Made by a program: the position numbers and the translations under genes. Under the pieces are notes generated by a model, which did no database searches, was not told the origin of the DNA, and saw only the letters and a program-made list of their open reading frames with translations. A stretch of DNA of 52,724 nucleotides from an uncultured Collinsella sp. (GTDB lineage Bacteria; Actinomycetota; Coriobacteriia; Coriobacteriales; Coriobacteriaceae). This document shows, one piece after another, positions 40,075 to 49,240 of this stretch (its first letter is position 1; each line of letters begins with the position of its first letter). Location of the stretch: contig CATYEN010000011.1 in the NCBI GenBank assembly GCA_958405565.1, positions 1 to 52,724 of the forward strand. The letters are read 5' to 3'.

Positions 40075-40860
40075 TTATGCGGCGGAGGAGGCGTCGTCCT
40101 CGTCCAGGGCGGCGAAGAGCTTCTTGCCGTCGAGGAGACGTGTGGTGACGTTTCTCATTCGGCCGATCTCTACGGTACGCAACGTGTCATCGGCGCCTCG
40201 CGCGTCATAGACCGTTCCCAGCAAATACGAGATGCCGTCTCGTTGCTTGATGGCAAAGGGCCGGAGTGTCATCCGCGCCACTTCGACCTCTCCGCGTGCC
40301 GTGACACTCGAAATATCAAAACTCACCGTGGTTCCGTGGTCGATGGCCTGCTCGATGAGCTCGCAGGCATCGATGCGCTTGACGGGCGTGCGTGTGGCCT
40401 TGGTGGATTTGCCGTCTGCGCTTGGAGCAGGCTCGGGCGCATCGAGGTAGCCGCGAACGTCGGCACTCGCCATGGCAACCAGGTGCTGCGCCATGCTTTT
40501 TCGAATGGCGATGGGCGTAGAGCGGTTGCGCATGACCATGCCGTGGAGCCGGATGATCTCTTCGTCGGTGAGCGGACGGGTCAAGAGCCGATACCCCACG
40601 CCGCGCTTGTACTCAATTTCGTATCCGGCATGGCGAAGTGCGGAGATGGCGGTGTAGATGCTGCGCCGCGCCGCCGAGATGGGCATGCGGGCGGGGTCGT
40701 CGGGATGGGCGAGGCGCCGGATCAACTCATCGGAAAGCATGGCCTTGTCCTCACCGGTGTTTTCGCTCAATAGTTGCAGGATGCGAACGGCGCGATAGGC
40801 TGCCATCGAGGCGGCGCCCCTCGTCGTGGTCTCGTAAGTTTCAACAGCGGTTTCGGTCAT
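40075..40860 (-). CDS. WYL-domain transcriptional regulator
   Basis: A 261-aa protein with an N-terminal winged helix (MAAYRAVRILQLLSENTGED, RRSIYTAISALRHAGYEIEY, GVGYRLL) and a C-terminal WYL-like ligand-sensing domain (RMTLRPFAIKQRDGISYLLGTV). ATG 40860 is preferred to an in-frame GTG at 40869 because AAAGGAC would abut the latter. It stands 113 bp upstream of nothing obvious on its strand; the ABC operon follows in the direction away from it. Target genes unknown. Confidence 0.82.
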   Translation of the reverse strand: MTETAVETYETTTRGAASMAAYRAVRILQLLSENTGEDKAMLSDELIRRLAHPDDPARMPISAARRSIYTAISALRHAGYEIEYKRGVGYRLLTRPLTDEEIIRLHGMVMRNRSTPIAIRKSMAQHLVAMASADVRGYLDAPEPAPSADGKSTKATRTPVKRIDACELIEQAIDHGTTVSFDISSVTARGEVEVARMTLRPFAIKQRDGISYLLGTVYDARGADDTLRTVEIGRMRNVTTRLLDGKKLFAALDEDDASSAA

Positions 40861-40869
40861 GGCGCTCAC

Positions 40870-41109
40870 GTCCTTTCCGTTTTGGGTGGCGACGGTATGG
40901 AGCCTAGGACGCGGGGCTTTCCCAGGGGCGCAGGACGCCCTGGGCGGTCGGTAGCCGTCGGCAAGCGGCGGGTCGAGTTTTCAACAGCCCTGCCCAACTG
41001 ACCAAAAACTTGCCAAAAGCTTGACGGATGCTGTTGAAAAAAGCGCCCCTCGGCTTGCCGAGAGGCGCTGGCGTGATGCGCTGGAACGCGTTTGGTGGCG
41101 CTGTGGCGA
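40870..41109. terminator. Spacer with asnS terminator and other palindromes
   Basis: The asnS terminator is AGCGCCCCTCGG/CCGAGAGGCGCT at about 41041-41070 with TTTTTT on the minus strand. A second inverted repeat has 11-bp arms TTTTCAACAGC/GCTGTTGAAAA (40978-40988/41030-41040), sharing that T-run. CCCAGGG/CCCTGGG lies at 40921-40943. Confidence 0.7.
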
Positions 41110-42513
41110 TTAGAAGTCGGCGTTGCCCACGGTGCGCGGGTGCGGCAGGACGTCGCGGATGTTGCCCACACCGGTCAGATACATGACCAAGCGCTCGAAG
41201 CCCAGACCGTAGCCGGCGTGCTTGCAGGAACCGTAGCGGCGCAGGTCAAGGTAGTACTTGTACTGCTCGGGATTCATGCCCAGGTCCTTGATGCGGGCTT
41301 CGAGCAGATCCAGGCGCTCCTCGCGCTGGGAGCCGCCGATAATCTCGCCGATACCGGGAACCAGGCAGTCGGCGGCGGCGACGGTCTTGCCGTCCTCGTT
41401 CATGCGCATGTAGAACGCCTTGATCTCGGCCGGGTAGTCGGTCACAAAAGTCGGTCGCTTAAAGTGCTCCTCGGTCAGGAAGCGCTCGTGCTCGGTCTGC
41501 AGGTCGATGCCCCAGCTCACGGGATAGTCAAACTTGTGACCGGCGGCGACGGCCTGCTCCAGGATTTCGATGGCCTCGGTATAGGTGACGCGGGCAAAGT
41601 CGGAGTTTGCCACGTGGTCCAGGCGCTCGAGCAGACCCTTGTCCACAAACTTGTTGAGCATATTGAGCTCGTCGGGGCAGGTTGCCATGACGTCCTTAAG
41701 GACGTACTTGAGCATGGCCTCGGCGTTATCCATGTAGTCGTTAAGGTCGGCAAAGGCCATCTCGGGCTCGATCATCCAAAACTCGGCGGCGTGGCGCGTG
41801 GTGTTGGAGTTTTCGGCGCGGAAGGTGGGGCCAAAGGTGTACACGTCGCCAAAGGCCATGGCAAAGTTCTCGGCATTGAGCTGGCCGGACACGGTGAGGC
41901 TCGCGTGCTTGCCAAAGAAGTCTTGGCTCCAGTCGACCTCGCCGGACTCGGTGAGGGGCGGATTTTTGGGGTCGAGCGTGGTCACGCGGAACATCTCGCC
42001 GGCGCCCTCGCAATCACTCGTGGTGATGATAGGGGTGTTGACGTAGACAAAGCCCTGCTCCTGGAAGAAGCGGTGGATGGCGGCAGCCGCGACAGAACGG
42101 ATGCGGAACACGGCACGGAACAGGTTGGTGCGCGGGCGCAGGTGCTGCTGGGTGCGCAGGAACTCGACGGTTGCGCGCTTCTTCTGCAGCGGGTAATCCG
42201 GGGCGCTGACGCCCTCGACCTCGATGGAGGTGGCAGAAAGCTCGAAAGGCTGGGGTGCATCGGGGGTCAGCTTGACGGTGCCGGTGCAAATGAGTGCGGC
42301 CGAGACGTTTTGATGGGCGATCTCGTCGTAGTTGTCGAGCGCCTCGCGGTTCATGACGACCTGCAGGTCGCGGAAGCAGCTGCCGTCGTTGAGCGTAACA
42401 AAGCCAAAGTTCTTCATGTCGCGGACGGACTTGACCCAGCCGGCAACGGTGACGGTCTGGCCACCGAGCGACTCGGCATCGACATAGAGCTGCGCGATTT
42501 TGGTGCGGTTCAC
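41110..42513 (-). CDS. asnS: Asparaginyl-tRNA synthetase
   Basis: A 467-aa class II synthetase. The OB-fold anticodon-binding domain (VTVAGWVKSVRDMKNFGFVTLNDGS) is followed by the catalytic domain with motif 2 FRAENSNTTRHAAEFWMIEPE and motif 3 GYGLGFERLVMYL. I choose GTG 42513 (VNRTKIAQLYV), preceded by GGGAGG, which gives the usual family length; upstream in-frame ATGs add unconserved residues. Confidence 0.92.
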   Translation of the reverse strand: MNRTKIAQLYVDAESLGGQTVTVAGWVKSVRDMKNFGFVTLNDGSCFRDLQVVMNREALDNYDEIAHQNVSAALICTGTVKLTPDAPQPFELSATSIEVEGVSAPDYPLQKKRATVEFLRTQQHLRPRTNLFRAVFRIRSVAAAAIHRFFQEQGFVYVNTPIITTSDCEGAGEMFRVTTLDPKNPPLTESGEVDWSQDFFGKHASLTVSGQLNAENFAMAFGDVYTFGPTFRAENSNTTRHAAEFWMIEPEMAFADLNDYMDNAEAMLKYVLKDVMATCPDELNMLNKFVDKGLLERLDHVANSDFARVTYTEAIEILEQAVAAGHKFDYPVSWGIDLQTEHERFLTEEHFKRPTFVTDYPAEIKAFYMRMNEDGKTVAAADCLVPGIGEIIGGSQREERLDLLEARIKDLGMNPEQYKYYLDLRRYGSCKHAGYGLGFERLVMYLTGVGNIRDVLPHPRTVGNADF

Positions 42514-42628
42514 GTATCCTCCCATAACGGTTGAATGATAGTTATCCATACAGTTCGATATTCTAGCAGCTCGGCTCATTTGGGCTATACAGATAAGGCA
42601 TTGGCGGGATGGTTTTTCAAACGAAAAG

Positions 42629-42658
42629 CGCCCGCGGCCAAATGGTCGCGGGCGCTTG
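42629..42658 (-). terminator. Terminator of crr
   Basis: AAGCGCCCGCGgcc/ggtCGCGGGCGCTT stem with AAAT loop; TTTTCG follows on the minus strand. Confidence 0.8.
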
Positions 42659-42694
42659 ACGAGGTGCCTTTTGGTTGTGTGGCGCGGGGCCTGG

Positions 42695-43258
42695 CTACTT
42701 GGTCTTGGCAACCAGCAGCGGGTCGCCAAGCTTGACGAGCGGGTTGCCGCCGATAAGCGTTCCGGACTCGCCGACATGGTCGATGCTCTTAAGACGATCG
42801 AGCTCGGAGACGATGACGGTCACGATGTCCTCGTGGCCGGCGGCCTTGATGGCCTCGCGATCGAAGCTGATGAGCGGCTGGCCGGCCTTGACCACATCGC
42901 CCATCTCGACAAAGCGGGCAAAACCCTTGCCGTTCATTTCCACGGTGCCCAGGCCAACATGGATGAATACGCGCAGACCGTCCTCGGTAATCATGCCGAT
43001 GGAGTGGTTGGTGACAGTGGTGGCGCCGATGCGGCCGTTGGCGGGCGCATAGATGGTGCCGGTAATGGGCTCGATGCCATAGCCCTGGCCAAGCATGCCC
43101 GAGGCGATCGTCTCGTCGGGAACCTCGTCCAGGCTGACGAGCACGCCGTTGACGGGGGCATAGATGACGCCTTCGCGGGTGGCGAAGCTTGCTGCGGGCG
43201 GAACGGACGCCTCGCCGGTCGAGGTGAAGGTGGACTTAAGCGAATCGAGCAGACCCAT
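42695..43258 (-). CDS. crr: PTS glucose-type EIIA component
   Basis: A 187-aa cytoplasmic phosphocarrier. It accepts phosphate from HPr on His100 (VFIHVGLGTVEMNG) and passes it to EIIB; His85 (TNHSIGM) is the second active-site His. ATG 43258 follows TTGGAGG. The EIICB gene at 47514 lacks its own EIIA domain, so this protein is its likely donor. Monocistronic. Confidence 0.92.
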   Translation of the reverse strand: MGLLDSLKSTFTSTGEASVPPAASFATREGVIYAPVNGVLVSLDEVPDETIASGMLGQGYGIEPITGTIYAPANGRIGATTVTNHSIGMITEDGLRVFIHVGLGTVEMNGKGFARFVEMGDVVKAGQPLISFDREAIKAAGHEDIVTVIVSELDRLKSIDHVGESGTLIGGNPLVKLGDPLLVAKTK

Positions 43259-43502
43259 AGTTGCCTCCAACTTAAATAGGCGCATATCGCGCGTTTGGTT
43301 TGCCGGAAACGTTTCATATGTGTTTCGCGGCTTGGTCAACACCCCCTATTCTACGCTGCTCAGCGATACCTCTGAGCTGGGATTATGTGATATATCAGTT
43401 GAAGGGAAACTTATTGCTGGTGTGTTTCTGCGCCACGGGTTCAAGTGGGGTACGCTTGAAGGCGAAAAACAAGGGCGCTTAATTTGCGCGAAGGGAGCAC
43501 AT

Positions 43503-44405
43503 ATGATTGTCGAGAACCGTGCGCTGTGGGGCGAGGAGCCGACCGAGGAATATCCGGCGACGTTTACGTATTTGGGTGCCGAGCCGCTGCCTGATAAACC
43601 GAATGGCCGCCGCCCTGCCGTGATTATCTGCGGCGGAGGTGCGTTTACGCATATCGCTCCGCATGAGCAGGATCCCGTGGCGTTTGCGTTTTTGGATCAC
43701 GGTTACCAGGCCTTTGTGCTCAACTATGTCACGAGTTCTACGGGTGACGTGAGCTTTCCGCACCCCCAGGCAGATCTCGCCAAGATGGTCGCCACGGTGC
43801 GTGCGAATGCCGACGAGTGGCATGTCGATCCCAAGCGCGTGTGCGTCGTGGGCTTCTCGGCGGGCGGCATGATTTGCGCCTCGCTGGCAACACAGTGGAA
43901 GACCAGCCCCTTTGCGGCACTTGCCGGGGCGCGTCCGGACGACATTCGTCCCGATGCCGTGGTGCTGGGCTATCCATTGCTCGACTTTGCCTATGTGCGC
44001 GACATGCAGACGCGCGATCCGCGCATCGACTTGCGTGTGCCCAAGACGGGCGGCAAGACGGGGCGCGATTTGCTCAACGACTACCTGTCGATGGTGACGG
44101 GCGGCGAGGCAACTGACGAGCATTTGGCCGATATCTGCCCCACCACGCATGTTTCGCGTCAGATGCCGCCGACCTTTGTGTGGGGCGTGTCCGACGACAA
44201 GACGGCGCCGATCGCGCAGGTCTATCCGTTTGCGCAGCGCATGGCCGAGGAGGGCGTTGCATGCGAGATGCACGTCTTTGACCAAGGTGGTCATGGGCTT
44301 TCGCTCGGCAACGCCAACACCGCGGTCGATAACGAGGGCAAACAGGTGGCAGTCCGCCCTTGGATCCGCCTGGCTTTCCGCTTCCTGGAGCGCCGCGGCT
44401 TCTAG
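43503..44405 (+). CDS. Alpha/beta hydrolase, esterase-like
   Basis: A 300-aa protein: oxyanion-hole region VIICGGGAFTHIAPHE, nucleophile elbow VVGFSAGGM (Ser119), acid near VWGVSDDKTAP and catalytic His in FDQGGHGLS. Similar to acetylxylan esterase/BD-FAE type deacetylases; substrate unknown, perhaps acetylated sugars. AAGGGAG precedes ATG 43503; the open frame extends upstream but overlaps the crr promoter region. No signal peptide, so intracellular. Confidence 0.82.
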   Translation: MIVENRALWGEEPTEEYPATFTYLGAEPLPDKPNGRRPAVIICGGGAFTHIAPHEQDPVAFAFLDHGYQAFVLNYVTSSTGDVSFPHPQADLAKMVATVRANADEWHVDPKRVCVVGFSAGGMICASLATQWKTSPFAALAGARPDDIRPDAVVLGYPLLDFAYVRDMQTRDPRIDLRVPKTGGKTGRDLLNDYLSMVTGGEATDEHLADICPTTHVSRQMPPTFVWGVSDDKTAPIAQVYPFAQRMAEEGVACEMHVFDQGGHGLSLGNANTAVDNEGKQVAVRPWIRLAFRFLERRGF

Positions 44406-44817
44406 TTACGCGGTTTTACCAAACCGCGTAACAGCTTGTCGCTGCGCCTTTGGTTCCGCCGTTCTAACGAACGGCGGACCGGTCGACGCTGCAAGCCCGC
44501 CAGAGCGGCAATCTGACGTTCAGCTTCGGCGGCATGACCAGAAGGTCAATGCCGCCTCGCTTCGCGTCACCTTGCTCGCTCTGGCGGGCTTTCGCTGTCC
44601 GCGCCAAAACATCGGCGTTGCCATGGCCCAGATGCGGCACTCGGGGACGTTCCTTTTGTGCCGGTACTTGGGGACGGCCCTTGCACCAATCTGTTGATTG
44701 AACGTCGCTGTGTGTTCGCGCTATCATGCATGGTTAAACTTGGTTAGCCATGGCAAACGGTTAGCCATGGTGAACATAAATACAACGCCCTGTGGGCGCC
44801 GGGGGAGGAACACGGAC
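44406..44817. other. Gene-free spacer with nested palindromes
   Basis: Hairpins 44406-44416/44421-44431 (11 bp, perfect) and 44456-44464/44469-44477 (9 bp, perfect). Then a nested element: outer stem 44495-44507/44577-44589 (13 bp, perfect) around 44528-44535/44549-44556 with GACC/GGTC inside and one bulged A. GGGGACGTTCC and TTGGGGACGGCCC near 44642-44680 are REP-like. The feoAB promoter must lie in the last 120 bp; none is clear. Confidence 0.65.
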
Positions 44818-47178
44818 GTGAAGCTCGATACACTCGAGATTGGAAAGGACGCCGTTGTCGCATCGGTGGCATCGGACGATCAGGCACTCCGACAGCATAT
44901 TTTGGACATGGGTCTAACGCCGGGCACCGAGGTCACCATGATGAAGTACGCCCCCATGGGCGACCCGCTCGAGATCCGCCTGCGTGGCTACGAGTTGACA
45001 CTGCGCAAGGACGATGCCGCTCGCATCGAGCTTGTGGGTATTCACGACACCGATACGGGTCCGCGCGCTAACGCCGCAATCGGCACGACGGAGCATCCGG
45101 CCCTGGGCGAGGGAACGTATTCGCCCCGTGCGGCAAAGACGGCCGTGCCCGAGGGCGCGCCGCTGCACTTTGCCCTCGCCGGCAACCAAAACTGCGGCAA
45201 GACCACGTTATTCAACCAGCTGACGGGCTCCAACCAGCACGTCGGTAACTTTCCCGGCGTGACTGTCGACCGCAAAGATGGCACCATCCGTAACCATCCC
45301 GAGGCGAGCGTTACCGACCTGCCTGGCATTTACTCCCTGTCGCCGTACACAGGCGAAGAGGTCGTGAGCCGTCAGTTCATCCTCGACGAGCGCCCGGACG
45401 CCATCATCGACATCATTGACGCCACCAACATCGAGCGTAACCTGTACCTGACGCTGCAGCTTATGGAGCTCGATCGCCCCATGGTTATCGCGCTCAACAT
45501 GATGGACGAGGTGACCGCCAACGGCGGCGCCGTAGACGTCAACTTGCTCGAGAGCCTGATGGGCGTGCCTGTTGTCCCCATTAGCGCTGCCCGCAACGAG
45601 GGCATCGGCGAGCTGGTGGACCACGCCCTGCACGTGGCACGGTTCCGCGAGCGCCCCGGTCGCCTGGACTTTTGCGCGCCCGACGGTCCGGACGGCGGTG
45701 CACTGCATCGCTGCATTCACGGCATTGCTAACCTGATCGAGGACCATGCCGTGACGGCGCACATCCCGGTGCGCTTTGCGGCGACCAAGCTGGTCGAGGG
45801 CGATGAGCTGGTAACCGAGGCGCTTCACCTGGATCGCAATGAGCTCGACGCTATCGAGCACATCATTACCCAGATGGAGGGCGAGGCCGGCACCGACCGC
45901 CTATCTGCGCTGGCCGATATGCGTTTTAGCTTTATCGGCGACGTGTGTGGGCGTTGCGTCGTCAAGCCGCACGAGAGCCGCGAACACGTGCGCTCCGTCA
46001 AGATTGACCGCATCCTGACAGGTCGTTACACAGCCATTCCGGCGTTTCTGGTGATCATGGGCCTCGTCTTTTGGCTGACGTTTGGCGTGATCGGCGCGGC
46101 GTTGCAGGGACTCATGGAGGACGGCATCGCGGTCATCATCGCCTCGGCCGATGCGGGCCTCAAGGCGTTCGGAACCAACGATGTGGTGCGCTCGCTGGCT
46201 GTCGACGGCGTGCTTACGGGTGTGGGCAGCGTGCTGACCTTCCTGCCGATTATCGTCGTGCTCTTCTTGTTCCTCTCCATTCTGGAAGACTCGGGCTACA
46301 TGGCGCGCGTGGCCTTTGTCATGGATAAGGTGTTGCGCCGCTTTGGTTTGTCTGGTCGAAGCTTTGTGCCCATGCTCGTCGGTTTTGGCTGCACCGTGCC
46401 GGCTATCATGTCGACCCGTACGCTCCCATCCGAGCACGACCGCAAGATGACGGTCATGCTCACGCCGTTTATGAGCTGCTCAGCCAAGTTGCCGGTTTAC
46501 GGCTTACTGTGCGGGGCGTTTTTCCCGCAGGCAACGGTTCCCGCCATGGTCTCGCTCTATCTGATCGGTATCGTGGTCGGCTGCATCGCGGCTTTGGTGC
46601 TCAACCGCACGGCATTTAAGGGCGACCCGGTGCCGTTTATCATGGAGCTTCCCAATTACCGCCTGCCGAGCGTCAAGACGACGGTGATGCTGGCATGGGA
46701 TAAGGCCAAGGACTTCATCACCAAGGCCTTTACCATTATTTTTGCCGCGACCGTGGTCATCTGGTTCCTTCAGACGTTCGACATCCGCTTTAACGTGGTC
46801 GCCGACCAGTCGCAAAGCCTGCTTGCCGGCCTGGGTAGCATCATCGCCCCGCTGCTGGCGCCGCTCGGCTTTGGCGACTGGCGCGCTTCGACAGCACTCG
46901 TCACGGGACTCATTGCCAAGGAGAGCGTCATCTCGACACTCACGGTGCTTTTGGGCGCAACGTCGCCCGCGGCGCTGTCGACCATGTTTTCGCCGTTTAC
47001 TGCCTACGTGTTCTTGGTCTTTACGCTGCTGTACCCGCCTTGCGTGGCGGCAATCGGCGCCGTCAAGAGCGAGTTGGGCGCGCGCTATGCCGTGGCCGTA
47101 TTCGCGTTTCAGGTGACGGTCGCCTGGATCGTGGCGTTTGTCGTGCATTCGGCGGGCATATTGCTGGGGTTGGCTTAG
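44818..47178 (+). CDS. feoB: Ferrous iron transporter, FeoA-FeoB fusion
   Basis: A 786-aa protein that imports Fe2+. Residues 1-80 form a FeoA-like SH3 domain (DMGLTPGTEVTMMKYAPMGDP), then a linker, then FeoB: G1 AGNQNCGKTT (about 121-130), DLPGIYSLSPY, NMMDEV, and the membrane region with two Gate motifs (FLPIIVVLFLFLSILEDSGYMAR; GCTVPAIMSTRTL). GTG 44818 is chosen, with GGGGAGG about 10 nt before; the frame stays open upstream but without conserved sequence. FeoA is usually a separate gene. Confidence 0.9.
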   Translation: MKLDTLEIGKDAVVASVASDDQALRQHILDMGLTPGTEVTMMKYAPMGDPLEIRLRGYELTLRKDDAARIELVGIHDTDTGPRANAAIGTTEHPALGEGTYSPRAAKTAVPEGAPLHFALAGNQNCGKTTLFNQLTGSNQHVGNFPGVTVDRKDGTIRNHPEASVTDLPGIYSLSPYTGEEVVSRQFILDERPDAIIDIIDATNIERNLYLTLQLMELDRPMVIALNMMDEVTANGGAVDVNLLESLMGVPVVPISAARNEGIGELVDHALHVARFRERPGRLDFCAPDGPDGGALHRCIHGIANLIEDHAVTAHIPVRFAATKLVEGDELVTEALHLDRNELDAIEHIITQMEGEAGTDRLSALADMRFSFIGDVCGRCVVKPHESREHVRSVKIDRILTGRYTAIPAFLVIMGLVFWLTFGVIGAALQGLMEDGIAVIIASADAGLKAFGTNDVVRSLAVDGVLTGVGSVLTFLPIIVVLFLFLSILEDSGYMARVAFVMDKVLRRFGLSGRSFVPMLVGFGCTVPAIMSTRTLPSEHDRKMTVMLTPFMSCSAKLPVYGLLCGAFFPQATVPAMVSLYLIGIVVGCIAALVLNRTAFKGDPVPFIMELPNYRLPSVKTTVMLAWDKAKDFITKAFTIIFAATVVIWFLQTFDIRFNVVADQSQSLLAGLGSIIAPLLAPLGFGDWRASTALVTGLIAKESVISTLTVLLGATSPAALSTMFSPFTAYVFLVFTLLYPPCVAAIGAVKSELGARYAVAVFAFQVTVAWIVAFVVHSAGILLGLA

Positions 47179-47513
47179 GGGCGCGTTGATGCTCCGCACT
47201 TTTGGGCGAGCAAGAATTCAATAAATGCGAGCAAGAATCCAATAAATATGAGTCAAAATACCGACAATTGTTGAACTGCGGGGACTGTTCTACGCTGCAG
47301 ATTGCCGTTCGCTGCCTATTTGCTGCCGTTTACGGATTCGTAAATACTTGCAATCGTCGGTCGATTTAACCGCATTACGCGATGCCGATGCGCATTTTGT
47401 GTGCCCCTTTCTACAATCACTTTGTGTCTATTGCCGAACATGTCTTCCGTTTCGCCTGTGTGGGGACGTGGAGTGCAATAGTCGTTTATAGAGGCTCATT
47501 GAGGAGGGAATTG
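47179..47513. other. Spacer upstream of the PTS gene with a 21-bp tandem repeat
   Basis: GCGAGCAAGAATTCAATAAA-type units at 47206-47226 and 47227-47247 (20 of 21 identical), with a degenerate third copy after them. They lie about 270 bp before the PTS start. No clear promoter. GAGGAGGG precedes the ATG at 47514. Confidence 0.55.
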
Positions 47514-49178
47514 ATGAAAGAAAAATTCCAATCGTTCGGAAAGGCAATGCTCGTTCCGATTACGCTCATTGCCATTTCCGGTCTCTTTTTGGGTATCGGT
47601 AGCGTTTTTACGACCGAACTGACCCTTGTGTCCCTTGGCGTTAATTGGGACTGGTATGCCGCTTCGCCGCTCTTTACGTTCTTCTCGGTATTTAAGGGTC
47701 TCGGCGAGGTAATCATTGGAAACCTCGGTGTTTTGTTTGCCGTCGGCTGCGCCTTCTCCTTGTCTCGCAAAGAGAAGGGCTGGGCTGCCTTTTCTGCCCT
47801 TGTCTGCTATCTCACCATGCTCAAGACGGTTGAGATTCTGCTTGGAGCAGCTGGCTTGGCTGCCGACAATACAACGGTGGAAGCTCTTCAGAAGGTCGGC
47901 CTTACGTCCATTCAGGCGAGTGAGCAGTCCGCACTCTACACTACCTCGCTCGGCTTTTTTGGCTACAGCTCTGGTGTCTTTGGCGGCATTATCGTGGGCT
48001 GCCTGGTCGCCTGGATCACCGGCCGTTTTTACAAGACCAAGCTTCCAACGGCGCTGGCGTTTTTTGCGGGCAGTCGAACGGTCCCCATTGTATCGCTGGT
48101 CGCTGGTGGCGTCCTGGGCGGTATCATGTACTTCGTCTGGCCCGTCATCGGTGGATGCTTCTCGGGTATTGCGACGTTCGTGAAAGGCTCCGGTCTGGTC
48201 GGTACGTTTGTCTATCGCTGGGTGCTCGAGAGCCTTGTGCCGTTTGGCTTGCATCCGCTGCTCGAGACGCCGATGTATTGGACTGAGCTTGGCGGCTCCA
48301 TGGTCGTCGATGGAACGCGCGTGGTGGGCAATAGCGCCATTCAGCTTGCACAGCTCGCTTCTCCCAGCAGCGACAAGCTCTTGGTTAGGGCCTTCATGGC
48401 TGGCTACGGCATTAACGATTACGCGTTGTTCCCGGGCATCGCCCTTGCTATGTGGTCTTGTGCCAAGCCCCAGAACCGCAAGAAGGTTGCTGGTCTTTTA
48501 ATCCCCACAGTGATTTCGACTGTTTTCTTTGGCGTTACGGAGCCTATTCTCTTTACGTTCCTGTTTGCCGCCCCCTGGCTCTACTTTGGCGTTTACGCTC
48601 CGCTTTCCGGACTGGGTGAAGTTCTCTCGGAGGCAATGGGCGTTTCGGTGTACCAGGGAAATATCAAGGACCTGATCCCATTCTTATTCCGCCCCGAGAA
48701 GCTTAATCTGCTTCCGTACCTTATTCTGCTCCCCGCCTTTTTCCTGGCAGCTTTCTTCCTCTTCCGGTTCTTTATTACTAAGTTCGATATCAAGACGCCC
48801 GGTCGAGATGATGGTGACGATATTGAGTTGATCAATAGCAGAGCCGAGTTCGAGGCGAAGGCCGCTGAGGCAAAGGGCGAGTCTGGTAGCACTCCCGAGA
48901 AGGCAGTCCAGGGCCATGCGACCAAGGACAGCGCGCTTGCTGTCGGCATTGTCGAAGCGCTTGGTGGAGCCGACAACATTGATGATCTTGACAACTGCAT
49001 CTCACGTCTTCGCGTGATTGTCAAGGATGGTTCTAAGGTTGCAGACGACGAGGTGTTCACCAAGAATCTTGAAGCTATGGGTGTTATCCGCCTGAGCGAC
49101 AAGGCAATCCAGGTCATTTACGGTCCTCGTGTCGGCGAAGTTGCTTCTGAGGTGCACGAAGTTCTCGGTGACGAGTAA
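47514..49178 (+). CDS. PTS EIICB, glucose/maltose family
   Basis: A 554-aa membrane permease-phosphotransferase. The IIC domain (1 to about 430) has some ten membrane helices and ends in FRFFITKFDIKTPGRDD; after an acidic linker the IIB domain carries the phospho-Cys in DDLDNCISRLRVIVKD (about residue 500). With the GH4 enzyme and the RpiR regulator it resembles the maltose/alpha-glucoside loci malP/glvC. No IIA domain is present, so EIIA-Glc at 42695 probably donates phosphate. ATG 47514 has GAGGAGGG 6 nt before. Confidence 0.9.
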   Translation: MKEKFQSFGKAMLVPITLIAISGLFLGIGSVFTTELTLVSLGVNWDWYAASPLFTFFSVFKGLGEVIIGNLGVLFAVGCAFSLSRKEKGWAAFSALVCYLTMLKTVEILLGAAGLAADNTTVEALQKVGLTSIQASEQSALYTTSLGFFGYSSGVFGGIIVGCLVAWITGRFYKTKLPTALAFFAGSRTVPIVSLVAGGVLGGIMYFVWPVIGGCFSGIATFVKGSGLVGTFVYRWVLESLVPFGLHPLLETPMYWTELGGSMVVDGTRVVGNSAIQLAQLASPSSDKLLVRAFMAGYGINDYALFPGIALAMWSCAKPQNRKKVAGLLIPTVISTVFFGVTEPILFTFLFAAPWLYFGVYAPLSGLGEVLSEAMGVSVYQGNIKDLIPFLFRPEKLNLLPYLILLPAFFLAAFFLFRFFITKFDIKTPGRDDGDDIELINSRAEFEAKAAEAKGESGSTPEKAVQGHATKDSALAVGIVEALGGADNIDDLDNCISRLRVIVKDGSKVADDEVFTKNLEAMGVIRLSDKAIQVIYGPRVGEVASEVHEVLGDE

Positions 49179-49240
49179 AACGCGCAAGTGGCTTTCAATT
49201 GCATAGCGCAATTCCAGGGCTTGGCTTCCTATCGCATGAT

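Noticed and set aside
43164..43502. N-terminal extension of the alpha/beta hydrolase to 413 aa
   Set aside because: The extension overlaps the start of crr on the other strand and has no conserved features; AAGGGAG before ATG 43503 marks the start.
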